64,000 nucleotides of DNA from Erythrobacter sp. JK5. Its GTDB lineage: Bacteria; Pseudomonadota; Alphaproteobacteria; Sphingomonadales; Sphingomonadaceae. Position 1 is the first letter of the stretch; each line of letters begins with the position of its first letter. Shown in pieces: positions 54,870 to 63,423 of this stretch. The position numbers and the translations under genes were made by a program. Where the stretch lies: positions 1,674,001-1,738,000 of the forward strand of contig NZ_CP073577.1 of NCBI RefSeq assembly GCF_018205975.1, given 5' to 3'. The notes under the pieces were generated by a model, which saw only the letters and a program-made list of their open reading frames with translations, made no database searches and had not been told where the DNA came from.

Positions 54870-55676
54870 ATGCGCAAGCACATCTCCGGATTTTCCAATC
54901 CCACGGTCAAGTACCTGCGCTCGCTGCGCGACAAGAAGCACCGCAAGCGCGCCGGGCAATTCCTGGTCGAGGGCCTTCGACTACTCGAGGATGCGCGCGC
55001 CGGTGGCCGCCTGCCGCGCCAGCTGGTGATGGCCGAGGGGCGCGAGCCGCATGAACTGCTGACCCGGCTCGAAGGCGAAGTCGTGGCAGCGGGCGGTGAA
55101 GTGATCGAGACGACGCCGGACATTCTTTCGAAGATCACCGGCAAGTCGAACGCGCAGAGCGTGGTCGGGGTGTTCGACGAATGGGACACGTCGCTCGGGC
55201 GGATCGCGCGCGAGGCGGCACCGATCTGGCTGGTGGCGCAGGCTTTGCGCGATCCCGGCAATCTCGGCACGATGTTGCGCACCGGCGATGCCGTCGGCGC
55301 GGGCGGGGTGATCCTGATCGACGATTGCGCCGATCCGTTCAGCGCCGAGGCCGTGCGCGCGAGCATGGGCGCGGTGTTCACGCAGCAGCTGGCGCAGGCG
55401 CGGTGGGAGGAATTCGTGCCGTGGCTGCGCGGGGGTGCCGGACAGCTGGTGGCCGCGAGCCTGCGCGATGCGGTGCCGTATCGGGGCGCGGCCTACGAGG
55501 CGCCGTGCTTCATCCTGGTCGGCAACGAATCGCAGGGTCTGCCCGAAGCCTACGAGGCTGAGTGCGATCTGCGGGTGACGATGCCGATGCGCGGCCGCGC
55601 CGACAGCCTCAACGCGGCGGTCGCGGGCGCGGTGCTGGCCTACGAAGTGCTGGAGAGCCTCGAAGGGCCAAGTTGA
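54870..55676 (+). CDS. TrmH/SpoU family RNA methyltransferase
   Basis: 268 residues. N-terminal substrate-binding part (NPTVKYLRSLRDKKHRKRAGQFLVEG), then the SPOUT knot: LRDPGNLGTMLRTGDAVGA, FILVGNESQGLPE, and RVTMPMRGRADSLNAAVAGAVLAYE. Probably 2'-O-methylates 23S rRNA or tRNA; the exact base cannot be told. Confidence 0.92.
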   Translation: MRKHISGFSNPTVKYLRSLRDKKHRKRAGQFLVEGLRLLEDARAGGRLPRQLVMAEGREPHELLTRLEGEVVAAGGEVIETTPDILSKITGKSNAQSVVGVFDEWDTSLGRIAREAAPIWLVAQALRDPGNLGTMLRTGDAVGAGGVILIDDCADPFSAEAVRASMGAVFTQQLAQARWEEFVPWLRGGAGQLVAASLRDAVPYRGAAYEAPCFILVGNESQGLPEAYEAECDLRVTMPMRGRADSLNAAVAGAVLAYEVLESLEGPS

Positions 55677-55740
55677 CACACCTGACACAGTGTCATGCGG
55701 CAATCCTGGCAAATTTCTTAATGTTCAGAACGACTTGAAG

Positions 55741-55766
55741 CGAAAAAGCGAAGTTGACGCTTCGCC
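55741..55766 (-). terminator. intrinsic terminator of rmuC
   Basis: On the minus strand GCGAAG-CGTCAA-CTTCGC is followed by TTTTT (55743-55747). It is about 80 bp after the rmuC stop, in the 167-bp gap between convergent genes. Confidence 0.75.
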
Positions 55767-55843
55767 AACTCGGTTTGGGATTGCGGACGGCGATGTGAAA
55801 GAGCCGCAGGCATCCTGACAGCCGCTGATCGTGTAGGAAAGCG

Positions 55844-57283
55844 CTACTCCGCCGCGTCGCGCCGGTCTTCCAGTCCGGGAAAGGCGCTCTCGGCCCTGTT
55901 CTCCGCCTTGTCGACCGCTTCGGCATCCTCGGCATTGTAGCGCGGCGCGCTTTCGACCAGCGGAACCTCGTCGATCTCGCGCTTGCCGATCTCGATCCCC
56001 TTGTCGGCAAGCCGCTTACCCGAAGACAGGACGTTGCGCTCGAAGCTGCCGACGAACTTGTTGTAATTGTTGACTGCGGTTTCGAGGCCGCCGCCCACGC
56101 GCTTGAGGTGATCGGCGGCAACGCGCAGCCGGTCGTAAAGCTCCGCGCCCATCTTGCCGATTTCCTGCGCCTCTTTCGCCAGCCCGTCCTGCCGCCAGAC
56201 TTGCGCGACGGTGCGCGCGATGGCGACGAGGTTGGTCGGGGTGGCGAGCAGCACCCGGCGCTCGAAGGCGAAATCCCACAGCTCCGGGTCCGCGTCTAAT
56301 GCGGCGGTGACGAAGTGTTCGCCCGGCACGAACATGATGACGTAGTCGGGCGCTTCCTCGAACTGGCTCTGGTAGCTCTTCGCGCCGAGCGTCTGGACAT
56401 GGTTGCGCATCGACTTGGCGTGGAGACCGAGATGGCGTTCGCGCTCGCTGTCCTCATCCGCCTCGAACGCGGCCTGGTAGGCGTTGAGCGAGACCTTGGA
56501 ATCGATCACCAGCTTCTTCTGGCCCGGCACGTTGATGATCGCATCGGGGCGCAACCGGCCCTCGTCGGTGTCGACCGAATGCTCCATGATGAAATCGGTG
56601 TGCTGCGCGAGGCCGCATTGTTCGAGCAGGTTCTGCAGCGCCCGCTCGCCCCAGCGCCCGCGCGCCTTGGGCGCGTTGGTGAGCGAATTGCCGAGCCGCT
56701 GCGCCTCGCGCCGGACCTCTTCCTGCCCCTCGCGCATCGACTGGATCAGGCCATTTAACTGCCCGAACGCATCGACCCGCTGCTTCTCCAGAGTTTCGAC
56801 CTGCTTTTCGTACTTCTCGAGCCGCTCGCCCACCGGGCTGAGCAGCGCCTTGATCTTCTGCTCGCCGGCTTCCTCGGATTGCTTGAAGCGTTCGTCGGCG
56901 CGGCGCAGGAATGCCTCCTGCGCCTTGGACAGTACCGCAGCGCCGGTGTTCTCGAATTCCTTCAAAAGCTTGTCGCGCGATTCTTCGAGGAGCTTCTTCT
57001 GCTCGGCAAACCCGGCGCGCTCCGCCCTGAACGCGGCATTCTCCTCGCGCGTCCGGTCCAATTCGCCCGCCAGCGCATCGGCCCGCGCCGCACGTTCGTT
57101 GGCGGCGGAAAGATCGACCTTCGCCTCGCCCAGTTCGGCGATGGCTTTCTTGAAGTCGCCCTCGCGCTCGGCGAGTCGCTCGCGCAGATCGGCAGCGGAT
57201 TTCGAGGCAAAGAACCAAACGCCGCCGCCGCCCAATCCGACACCGACGACGAGCGCTACAATCAAGAGAATCGGTTGTTCCAT
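55844..57283 (-). CDS. rmuC: DNA recombination protein RmuC
   Basis: 479 residues. One N-terminal membrane helix (about 5-26), a long coiled coil (roughly 30-190, Glu/Lys/Ala rich), and then the nuclease-like RmuC domain: RWGERALQNLLEQCGL, RPDAIINVPGQKKLVIDSKVSL, YVIMFVPGEHFV. In E. coli it limits inversions at short inverted repeats. The C-terminus has an acidic tail. Confidence 0.92.
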   Translation of the reverse strand: MEQPILLIVALVVGVGLGGGGVWFFASKSAADLRERLAEREGDFKKAIAELGEAKVDLSAANERAARADALAGELDRTREENAAFRAERAGFAEQKKLLEESRDKLLKEFENTGAAVLSKAQEAFLRRADERFKQSEEAGEQKIKALLSPVGERLEKYEKQVETLEKQRVDAFGQLNGLIQSMREGQEEVRREAQRLGNSLTNAPKARGRWGERALQNLLEQCGLAQHTDFIMEHSVDTDEGRLRPDAIINVPGQKKLVIDSKVSLNAYQAAFEADEDSERERHLGLHAKSMRNHVQTLGAKSYQSQFEEAPDYVIMFVPGEHFVTAALDADPELWDFAFERRVLLATPTNLVAIARTVAQVWRQDGLAKEAQEIGKMGAELYDRLRVAADHLKRVGGGLETAVNNYNKFVGSFERNVLSSGKRLADKGIEIGKREIDEVPLVESAPRYNAEDAEAVDKAENRAESAFPGLEDRRDAAE

Positions 57284-57341
57284 GCCTTCTTATAGCACGG
57301 AACAAAATAGGAACACCAGCGCCGTGTAGGATATCCCCGAA

Positions 57342-57377
57342 AAGAAGCCCGACCCCGGATCAAGTCCGGGGTGACGA
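57342..57377. repeat. half copy of the BIME-like repeat
   Basis: AAGAAGCC (57342-57349) and CCCCGGATCAAGTCCGGGG (57353-57371) followed by TGACGA match the right half of 35551-35634. It abuts repeat copy D. Confidence 0.85.
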
Positions 57378-57387
57378 AGTGCCAAAT

Positions 57388-57530
57388 CGGGCCAAAGGCC
57401 CGCAAGGGCGGAGTCGAAGTCGGAGACGCAGACGTGCAAAGCACACCTGCAAGCCCGCCCGCAGGCGCCCGTAGCGAAGCGGAGGAACAGCGCCGAGGAC
57501 GAACGCGCGGATGCGCGTTCGAAACGAGAA
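57388..57530 (-). repeat. stop-codon-adjacent structured repeat, divergent copy D
   Basis: Begins on the base after the def stop and reads with def. T-rich lead (TTCTCGTTTC), stem 1 (57501-57520, GAACGCGC / GCGCGTTC on the plus strand, loop ATCC on the minus), TCCTCG, an altered and longer middle, CTGCGGGCGG, and a final CGGGCC-AAA-GGCCCG stem (57388-57402). At 143 bp it is longer than copies A-C, but order and ends agree. Confidence 0.6.
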
Positions 57531-58094
57531 CTACGCCGCCTGCCTGATCTTCTTCAGCTTCTTGAGCGCCATCTGGCGCTTCAGCCGCGACAGGTGATCG
57601 ATGAACAGGATCCCTTCGAGGTGGTCCATCTCGTGCTGCAGGCAGGTCGAGAGCAGGCCTTCGAGATCTTCGGTGTGCTCCTTTCCGTCGAGGTCCTGAT
57701 ATTTGACCGTGCAGGTCGCCGGGCGATCGACATCGGCGAAGATTTCGGGGACCGACAGGCAGCCTTCCTCGTAGGTGTTGAGCTCGTCCGCCGGATTGAG
57801 AATCACCGGATTGATGAACACGCGCGGATCGTTGATGACCGGTTGGCGTTCGTTGCCATCCTCGTCCTCGATCGGGTCGGCGTCCATGTCGCGTTCCTGC
57901 AGGTCGATCACCAGCACCCGCTTGGGCACGCCGACCTGGATTGCCGCCAGCCCGATGCCGGGCGCGTCGTACATGGTTTCGAACATGTCGGAGACGAGCG
58001 TGCGCAGGTCATCGTCGAACTCGTGCGGTTCGACGGGGGACGATACGGTCTTGAGCCGGGGGTCCGGCACTTCGAGGATTTCACGGATAGCCAT
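57531..58094 (-). CDS. def: peptide deformylase
   Basis: 187 residues. Removes the formyl group from new proteins. The three motifs are present: GIGLAAIQVG, EGCLSVPE (metal Cys) and CLQHEMDHLEG (metal His pair). Start ATG 58094. A stretch (DMDADPIEDEDGNERQP) is a short acidic insert common in alphaproteobacteria. The basic C-terminus (KRQMALKKLKKIRQAA) is followed at once by repeat copy D. Confidence 0.95.
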   Translation of the reverse strand: MAIREILEVPDPRLKTVSSPVEPHEFDDDLRTLVSDMFETMYDAPGIGLAAIQVGVPKRVLVIDLQERDMDADPIEDEDGNERQPVINDPRVFINPVILNPADELNTYEEGCLSVPEIFADVDRPATCTVKYQDLDGKEHTEDLEGLLSTCLQHEMDHLEGILFIDHLSRLKRQMALKKLKKIRQAA

Positions 58095-58183
58095 ATTGGG
58101 AAAATAGTCTGGGGTCGCGCGGATTTCAACGGGTCGGAAACCCACCCCGCTGCGACTAGCGAGCAAGCTCGCAAGTCTCGCTG

Positions 58184-58213
58184 CCCCTCCTTTGAGGGAG
58201 GGGTTGGGGTGGG
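58184..58213. repeat. C/G-block palindromic repeat, unit 3
   Basis: CCCCTCC-TTTGA-GGGAGGGG stem followed by TTGGGGTGGG, like the units at 37612 and 37699. It lies between the recR stop and def start. Confidence 0.8.
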
Positions 58214-58229
58214 TGCTCGACGTTGGTGG

Positions 58230-58826
58230 TTATCCTACCGGCCGCCTCGCCCTGAGCGCCTGCGCGAGCGTGCCTTCGTCAAGGTAATCGAGTTCTCCTC
58301 CGACCGGCAGGCCGTGCGCAAGCTGGGTGATGCGCAGCGCATACGGCTCCAGCCGTTCGGCGAGGTAGTGCGCGGTGGTCTGCCCTTCGAGCGTGGCGTT
58401 CATCGCCAGCACCACTTCGTCGATTCCGCCGTCCTCGACCCGCGCGAGCAGGCTGGCGATATTGAGATCGTCCGGGCCGATGCCGTCGAGCGCGGACAGC
58501 TTGCCGCCGAGTACGTGGTAGCGCCCCTGGAACAGCCGCGCGCGGTCGAGCGCCCAGACGTCGGCGACATCCTCGACCACGCACAGCGCCTTCGCGTCGC
58601 GCTTGGGATCGGCGCAGATACCGCAGGGGTCCTTCGTATCGACATTGCCGCAGGTGGCGCATTCCACCAGCGTCTCCGACACCGCATCCAGCGCTTCGAG
58701 CAAGGCGGGCAAAGCCTGTTCGCGGTTCTTGACCAGCCACAGCACCGCCCGCCGCGCCGAGCGCGGGCCGAGACCCGGAAGCCGGGCGAGAGCGCCGGAG
58801 AGCGCTTCGATCTCTTGCGATGCCAT
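58230..58826 (-). CDS. recR: recombination mediator RecR
   Basis: 198 residues, normal length. Helix-hairpin-helix ([19 protein letters not shown]), a four-cysteine zinc finger ([16 protein letters not shown]), then the Toprim domain ([15 protein letters not shown] and HYLAERL). Helps RecO/RecF load RecA at gaps. ATG 58826 is chosen by family length although no ribosome site is seen. Confidence 0.94.
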   Translation of the reverse strand: MASQEIEALSGALARLPGLGPRSARRAVLWLVKNREQALPALLEALDAVSETLVECATCGNVDTKDPCGICADPKRDAKALCVVEDVADVWALDRARLFQGRYHVLGGKLSALDGIGPDDLNIASLLARVEDGGIDEVVLAMNATLEGQTTAHYLAERLEPYALRITQLAHGLPVGGELDYLDEGTLAQALRARRPVG

Positions 58827-58879
58827 GGGGGGAGAGATAGGGGCTGGCGCTCGGTTCACAAAGCTCGGGCATCCACCTT

Positions 58880-59797
58880 ATGCGCATCATCTTCATGGGA
58901 ACGCCGGACTTTGCGGTGCCAGCGCTGGTGGCCCTAAACAAATGGGGGCATGAAGCGGGGCATCAAATCGCCTGCGTCTACAGCCAGCCGCCGAGCCGCT
59001 CCGGGCGGGGCAAGAAGCTGCGGCCCTCGCCGGTTCACGCCAAGGCGGAGGAACTGGGGTTGGAAGTGCGCACGCCGAAATCGCTCCGGAACGCGGAGGC
59101 ACAGGCCGAATTTGCCGCGCTCGAGGCCGATGTGGCGGTGGTCGCGGCATATGGGCTGATCTTGCCGCAACCGATCCTCGACGCGCCGAAGCACGGCTGC
59201 CTCAATATCCACGCCTCGATCCTGCCGCGCTGGCGCGGGGCGGCGCCGATCCACCGCGCGGTGATGGCCGGGGACGAGGAGACGGGCGTGACGATCATGC
59301 AGATGGAGGCCGGGCTCGACACCGGGCCGATGCTGCATATCGTGCGGACACCGATCGCGAGCAAGACCACCGGCGAGCTGACCGCCGAACTGGCCGAGCT
59401 GGGCGCGGGGGCGATGGTGGAGCTGCTCGCCAATCTCGAAGGTTATGCCCCGCAGCCGCAGGACGATGCACTCGCGACCTACGCGCCCAAGATCGACAAG
59501 GCCGAAGCGCGGATCGACTGGGCACGGCCTGCCGAAGACGTTGTTAGGCACATTCACGGCCTTGCCCCGTTTCCGGGAGCGTGGTTCGAGCTTGAGGGCG
59601 AGCGGGTGAAGCTGCTCCGCGCAGCCGTGTTCGAGGGGAACGACGAGCCCGGGACGGTGATCGATGACGAACTGACCATCGCCTGCGGGTCCGGCGCGAT
59701 CCGCCCGGTCCGCCTGCAACGCGCGGGCAAGCCAGCGATGGACCGCGACGATTTCCTGCGCGGCAAGCCGGTTGCGGCAGGGACCAGCCTCGCTTGA
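58880..59797 (+). CDS. fmt: methionyl-tRNA formyltransferase
   Basis: 305 residues. [19 protein letters not shown], the catalytic [22 protein letters not shown] and [18 protein letters not shown] are all present; the C-terminal OB-like domain is complete. Formylates initiator Met-tRNA; def, which undoes this step on new proteins, is close by on the other strand. Divergent from recR with 53 bp between. TruA overlaps its stop. Confidence 0.95.
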   Translation: MRIIFMGTPDFAVPALVALNKWGHEAGHQIACVYSQPPSRSGRGKKLRPSPVHAKAEELGLEVRTPKSLRNAEAQAEFAALEADVAVVAAYGLILPQPILDAPKHGCLNIHASILPRWRGAAPIHRAVMAGDEETGVTIMQMEAGLDTGPMLHIVRTPIASKTTGELTAELAELGAGAMVELLANLEGYAPQPQDDALATYAPKIDKAEARIDWARPAEDVVRHIHGLAPFPGAWFELEGERVKLLRAAVFEGNDEPGTVIDDELTIACGSGAIRPVRLQRAGKPAMDRDDFLRGKPVAAGTSLA

Positions 59798-60546
59798 CCC
59801 GCTTCGCGCTCACTCTCGAATTCGACGGCACACCGTTTCAGGGCCTGCAGCGCCAGAAGTACGGGCCGAGCGTGCAGCAATCGGTCGAGGAGGCGCTCCA
59901 CGCGATCACCGGCGAGGATGCGACCCTGCACAGCGCCGGACGCACCGATACCGGGGTGCACGCGCTGGCGATGCGCAGCCATGTCGATCTCAACAAGGAC
60001 ATCGACGCCTTCCGCTTGTCCGAAGCGCTCAACGCGCATCTGCGGCCCGATCCAATTGCCGTCACCCATTGCGCAATCGTCCCGGACGACTGGCACGCGC
60101 GGTTCTCCTGCATCGGGCGGCGCTATGTCTATCGCATCGTCAATCGCCGTGCACCGCTGACGCTCGACAAAAACCGCGCGTGGCAGGTGGCGCAGGAGCT
60201 CGACCACGAAGCCATGCACCGCGCGGCGCAGGCGCTGGTCGGGCGGCACGATTTCACCACTTTCCGTTCTGCGCATTGCCAGGCGGCGGACCCGGTCAAG
60301 ACGCTCGATCGGCTCGACGTCGAACGCGAAGGAGAGGACATCCGCATCCACGCCGCCGCGCGCAGTTTCCTGCATCACCAGGTCCGCTCGATGGTCGGCT
60401 GCCTCAAGCTGGTCGGACAAGGGACATGGCGCGAGCAGCAGATCCCCGAAGCGCTGGAAGCGCGCGACCGCGCCGCATTGGGGCTTAACGCCCCGCCCCA
60501 CGGGCTCTACTTCGTCGAAGCGATCTATCCATCAGAGGGGGAGTAA
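59794..60546 (+). CDS. truA: tRNA pseudouridine(38-40) synthase
   Basis: 250 residues. [12 protein letters not shown], the catalytic Asp in [14 protein letters not shown], and [12 protein letters not shown] are TruA signatures. Start is TTG 59794, overlapping the fmt stop (TTGA), so it is translationally coupled to fmt. Modifies uridines 38-40 of the anticodon arm. Confidence 0.93.
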   Translation: MTRFALTLEFDGTPFQGLQRQKYGPSVQQSVEEALHAITGEDATLHSAGRTDTGVHALAMRSHVDLNKDIDAFRLSEALNAHLRPDPIAVTHCAIVPDDWHARFSCIGRRYVYRIVNRRAPLTLDKNRAWQVAQELDHEAMHRAAQALVGRHDFTTFRSAHCQAADPVKTLDRLDVEREGEDIRIHAAARSFLHHQVRSMVGCLKLVGQGTWREQQIPEALEARDRAALGLNAPPHGLYFVEAIYPSEGE

Positions 60547-60548
60547 GC

Positions 60549-60950
60549 GTGTCCAACTGGTACAGGATACCGCCCAGCTTTCGGATCACCGAGCGCGAGT
60601 ACCGGGCGAATATCGACGGCATGAACATCGTGTTCGGCGCCGTGCTGGGATTCGTGCTGGTCGGAGCGGAGAACGTGGAAGTCCGGGATTTCATCGGGCT
60701 GCTTATGCTGAGCGCCGCGATCGTGATCCTGATCCTGTATCTGGGATCGAGCGAATACAAGCTGTTCAACGCCACCATCACGGCGGTGAGTATCGCATTC
60801 CTGCCCTACATATCGGTCGACCTGTTCGACATCACCGAGGTTCCCAAACTGCAACCGACGCTTGCCATCTGGGCGCTGATGGTGCTCGGAGTGGAACTCA
60901 TTCCGCGCGCACCCTCGCATGACAGGATTTCACAGGAGAAAGACCAATGA
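60549..60950 (+). CDS. membrane protein of unknown function
   Basis: 133 residues. A polar N-terminus (WYRIPPSFRITEREYRANID), then four membrane segments (about 26-43, 48-66, 74-92, 104-120). GTG 60549, with GGGGGAG upstream; it is 2 bp after the truA stop and overlaps the next gene by 4 bp. Not recognised. Confidence 0.7.
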   Translation: MSNWYRIPPSFRITEREYRANIDGMNIVFGAVLGFVLVGAENVEVRDFIGLLMLSAAIVILILYLGSSEYKLFNATITAVSIAFLPYISVDLFDITEVPKLQPTLAIWALMVLGVELIPRAPSHDRISQEKDQ

Positions 60951-62056
60951 CCACCGGCAAACAGCTGTTCACCACCCTTACCGCCGACGGGAACCTGACG
61001 CTGGAGATCAGCGAGGAGTCCTTCCCCGAGCCGACCGGCAACCAGGTGCTGGTCAAGATGGAGGCTGCGCCGATCAACCCGTCCGACCTCGCGATCCTAA
61101 CCAGCGCGGCCGACTTCGACAACGCCGAGTATTCTTCCGGGAAAGTGGTGGCGACCATGCCCGAACCGTTCTTGTCCGGCCAGAAGGCGCGCCACGGGCA
61201 GCGACTGCCTGCGGGTAACGAAGGCGCGGGCACGGTGGTTGCGACCGGCGACAGCGACATGGCGAAGGCGCTGATGGGCCAGCGGGTCGCTTGCGTCCCC
61301 GGCAACGCCTTCAGCCAGTATGCCATCGCCGATGCGATGATGTGCCTGCCGCTGGGCGATCACGACAGCGAGACCGGCGCGTCCTCGTTCGTCAACCCGA
61401 TGACCGCGCTGGGCTTCGTCGAGACCGCGAAGATGGAAGGCCACGATGCGATCGTGCACCTCGCCGCCGCTTCCAACCTCGGCCAGATGCTCAACAAGAT
61501 CTGCCTCGAAGACGGGATGAAGCTGGTCAATATCGTCCGCAAGCAGGAGCATGTCGACCTGCTCAAGGGCCTCGGCGCGAAGTGGGTCGTGAACTCCTCG
61601 GACGACGATTACATGAGCCAGCTGCGCGCGGCGATCATGGAAACCGGCGCGTTTCTCGGTTTCGATCCGATCGGCGGGGGGCAGAATTCGGACCATGTGC
61701 TGAAAGCGATGGAGCAGGTCGCGGTGTCGCAGATGAGCGAATACTCGCGCTACGGCTCCAACCAGGACAAGAAGATGTACATGTACGGTCGGCTCGACCT
61801 CGGCCCGACGATCCTGACGCCGTCCTACGGCCTGCAATGGTGCGTGCAGGGCTGGCTGCTGACGCCGTTCATGCAGAAGGCCGGGATGGAAACGGTGGTG
61901 AAGATGCGCACCCGCGTGCAGCAGAACCTCACCACGACCTTTGCGAGCCACTACAAGGCGAAGGTCAATCTCGAACAGATGCTAAGCAAGGACGCGATCA
62001 CCGATTATCGCCAGATGAAGACCGGCGAGAAGTATCTGGTGACGCCCTGGGGGTGA
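60947..62056 (+). CDS. zinc-binding dehydrogenase / quinone reductase-like (MDR)
   Basis: 369 residues. GroES-like N-terminus (VLVKMEAAPINPSDLAIL), PAGNEGAGTVVATG, then a Rossmann fold with AIVHLAAASNLGQML instead of the usual Gly-rich loop, and LLKGLGAKWVVNSSDDDY. No catalytic zinc cysteines are seen, so it resembles NADPH quinone reductases of the MDR family. ATGA overlap with the upstream membrane protein. Its stop is followed at once by repeat copy C. Confidence 0.85.
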   Translation: MTTGKQLFTTLTADGNLTLEISEESFPEPTGNQVLVKMEAAPINPSDLAILTSAADFDNAEYSSGKVVATMPEPFLSGQKARHGQRLPAGNEGAGTVVATGDSDMAKALMGQRVACVPGNAFSQYAIADAMMCLPLGDHDSETGASSFVNPMTALGFVETAKMEGHDAIVHLAAASNLGQMLNKICLEDGMKLVNIVRKQEHVDLLKGLGAKWVVNSSDDDYMSQLRAAIMETGAFLGFDPIGGGQNSDHVLKAMEQVAVSQMSEYSRYGSNQDKKMYMYGRLDLGPTILTPSYGLQWCVQGWLLTPFMQKAGMETVVKMRTRVQQNLTTTFASHYKAKVNLEQMLSKDAITDYRQMKTGEKYLVTPWG

Positions 62057-62162
62057 GAGTCTTTGGTTTTCGCACGCCATCCGGCGTGCGATTTCCTCGC
62101 TCACGCGATCAAAGATCGCATCGCTGCGGGCGGCCGGTCGGCCTTGCGGCTGCTGCGCAGCC
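62057..62162 (+). repeat. stop-codon-adjacent structured repeat, copy C
   Basis: 106 bp from the first base after the dehydrogenase stop. Stem 1 (62072-62089) is identical to copy B, but stem 2 (62105-62119, GCGATC / GATCGC) and stem 4 (62148-62162, GGCTGC / GCAGCC) differ on both arms and still pair. TCCTCGCTCA and the CTGCGGGCGG block are shared with copies A and B. Confidence 0.85.
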
Positions 62163-62182
62163 GGAGTTCGGACCATTCACCA

Positions 62183-63163
62183 TCATGGATTATCGAAGGC
62201 ACGCTGGATCGCGGCAGGATCGGTTTCGCCCGCCGCGATCAGCATTTGCAGCAGGATGCGCGCCTTTTGCGGGTTGAGCGCGCGCGCGGCGACGAAGCGG
62301 TTTGCGTCGTCCTCCGGCTCGCGGTCGACCAGCCCCTCGTCCACGCGGCTCGCGCGCACGACCGGCATGCCTCTGGCCGCCAGAGCCACCAACGCCTGCC
62401 GCACCGGTTCGGGCATGTTGCCCTCGCCCACGCCCGAGACGACTACGCCGCGCGTGTGATCGGTGACTAGCCGCTCCACGTAATCCGGCGTCATGCCCGC
62501 GTGAACGAACAGGATCGGCACGTCGGGCAGGTCCGCGCGGAACGCGAACCGCGCGCCTTCGCCCGTCCGCCACGGCGCACCAAACCAGTCGAGCGAACTC
62601 GGCGTCACCAGCCCCACCGAACCGCGCGGGAAGCCCTGGAACGCATCGGTGCCGCGGGTGCGGGTCTTGCGCACGTCGCGCGCGGCGAACACCCGCTCGC
62701 CCATCACCACCAGCACGCCCCGGCCCGCTGCGTGCGGGTCGCTCGCCACGCGCATCGCGTTGGCGAAATTCCGAAGGCCGTCATAGCCCACCGCCGTCGC
62801 CGGGCGCATCGCGCCGACCAGCACCACCGGCTTGGTGGTCGGCAGGGTCAGGTCGAGCAGGAACGCGGTTTCCTCGACCGTGTCGGTGCCGTGGGTGACG
62901 ATCACGCCGTTGCACTCCGGATCGGCGATGGCGGCGGAGATGGCACCGTGCAGCCTGTGCCAGATCGCCGGTGTCATATCCTCCGAACCGACAGCGGCGA
63001 CCTGCTCGCCTGTCAGATTGGCTGCGATGCCGAGGTCCGCGACCAGCCCGAGAAATTCCTCGATCCCGATCTGCCCCGGCCGATACTCGTGCCGGGTGGC
63101 CGAATCGGCCTTGCCCGCGATGGTGCCGCCGGTCGCAAGCACGGTGAGATTGGGAATGCTCAT
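62183..63163 (-). CDS. L-asparaginase
   Basis: 326 residues. The nucleophile Thr is in VLATGGTIAGKA and the second set in VTHGTDTVEETAFLL; GAMRPATAVGYDGLRNFANAM is also typical. No signal peptide is obvious, so probably cytoplasmic. It converges on the dehydrogenase gene and repeat copy C. Confidence 0.92.
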   Translation of the reverse strand: MSIPNLTVLATGGTIAGKADSATRHEYRPGQIGIEEFLGLVADLGIAANLTGEQVAAVGSEDMTPAIWHRLHGAISAAIADPECNGVIVTHGTDTVEETAFLLDLTLPTTKPVVLVGAMRPATAVGYDGLRNFANAMRVASDPHAAGRGVLVVMGERVFAARDVRKTRTRGTDAFQGFPRGSVGLVTPSSLDWFGAPWRTGEGARFAFRADLPDVPILFVHAGMTPDYVERLVTDHTRGVVVSGVGEGNMPEPVRQALVALAARGMPVVRASRVDEGLVDREPEDDANRFVAARALNPQKARILLQMLIAAGETDPAAIQRAFDNP

Positions 63164-63208
63164 CGCCTGCGCCGATAGCCCCGCTGCCCCTCACAGGCCA
63201 GACAGCAA

Positions 63209-63236
63209 TTGATTTTCAGGATTCGCGCGCTAGATG
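63209..63236 (+). promoter_or_regulatory. possible promoter of tRNA-Val
   Basis: TTGATT (63209-63214) and TAGATG (63231-63236) with a 16-bp spacer, about 38 bp before the tRNA. The -10 match is weak. A CTTCGC / GCGAAG hairpin lies in the leader. Confidence 0.3.
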
Positions 63237-63273
63237 GCACCCACCGCTTCGCTTTGGCGAAGGTCTGGCCGTG

Positions 63274-63349
63274 GGGCGATTAGCTCAGTTGGTAGAGCAT
63301 CTCGTTTACACCGAGAGGGTCGGCAGTTCGAGCCTGTCATCGCCCACCA
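63274..63349 (+). tRNA. tRNA-Val (anticodon TAC)
   Basis: 76 nt with encoded CCA. Acceptor arm GGGCGAT pairs with ATCGCCC; D-arm GCTCAGTTGGTAGAGC; anticodon stem CTCG(T) / CGAG with loop containing TAC; variable loop and T-arm with GTTCGAG. All invariant positions fit. Confidence 0.97.
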
Positions 63350-63350
63350 G

Positions 63351-63394
63351 TTTCGACGGCACGAATTGATCCGGGGGATCAATCCGGGTCGAAA
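63351..63394 (+). terminator. nested hairpin after tRNA-Val
   Basis: Outer stem TTTCGAC / GTCGAAA (63351-63357, 63388-63394) encloses inner ATTGATCC-GGG-GGATCAAT (63365-63383). It starts 2 bp after the tRNA; no T-run, so it may end or process the transcript. Confidence 0.5.
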
Positions 63395-63423
63395 CTCCCG
63401 AGCGCAAGCGAGGGGTCACCCCC

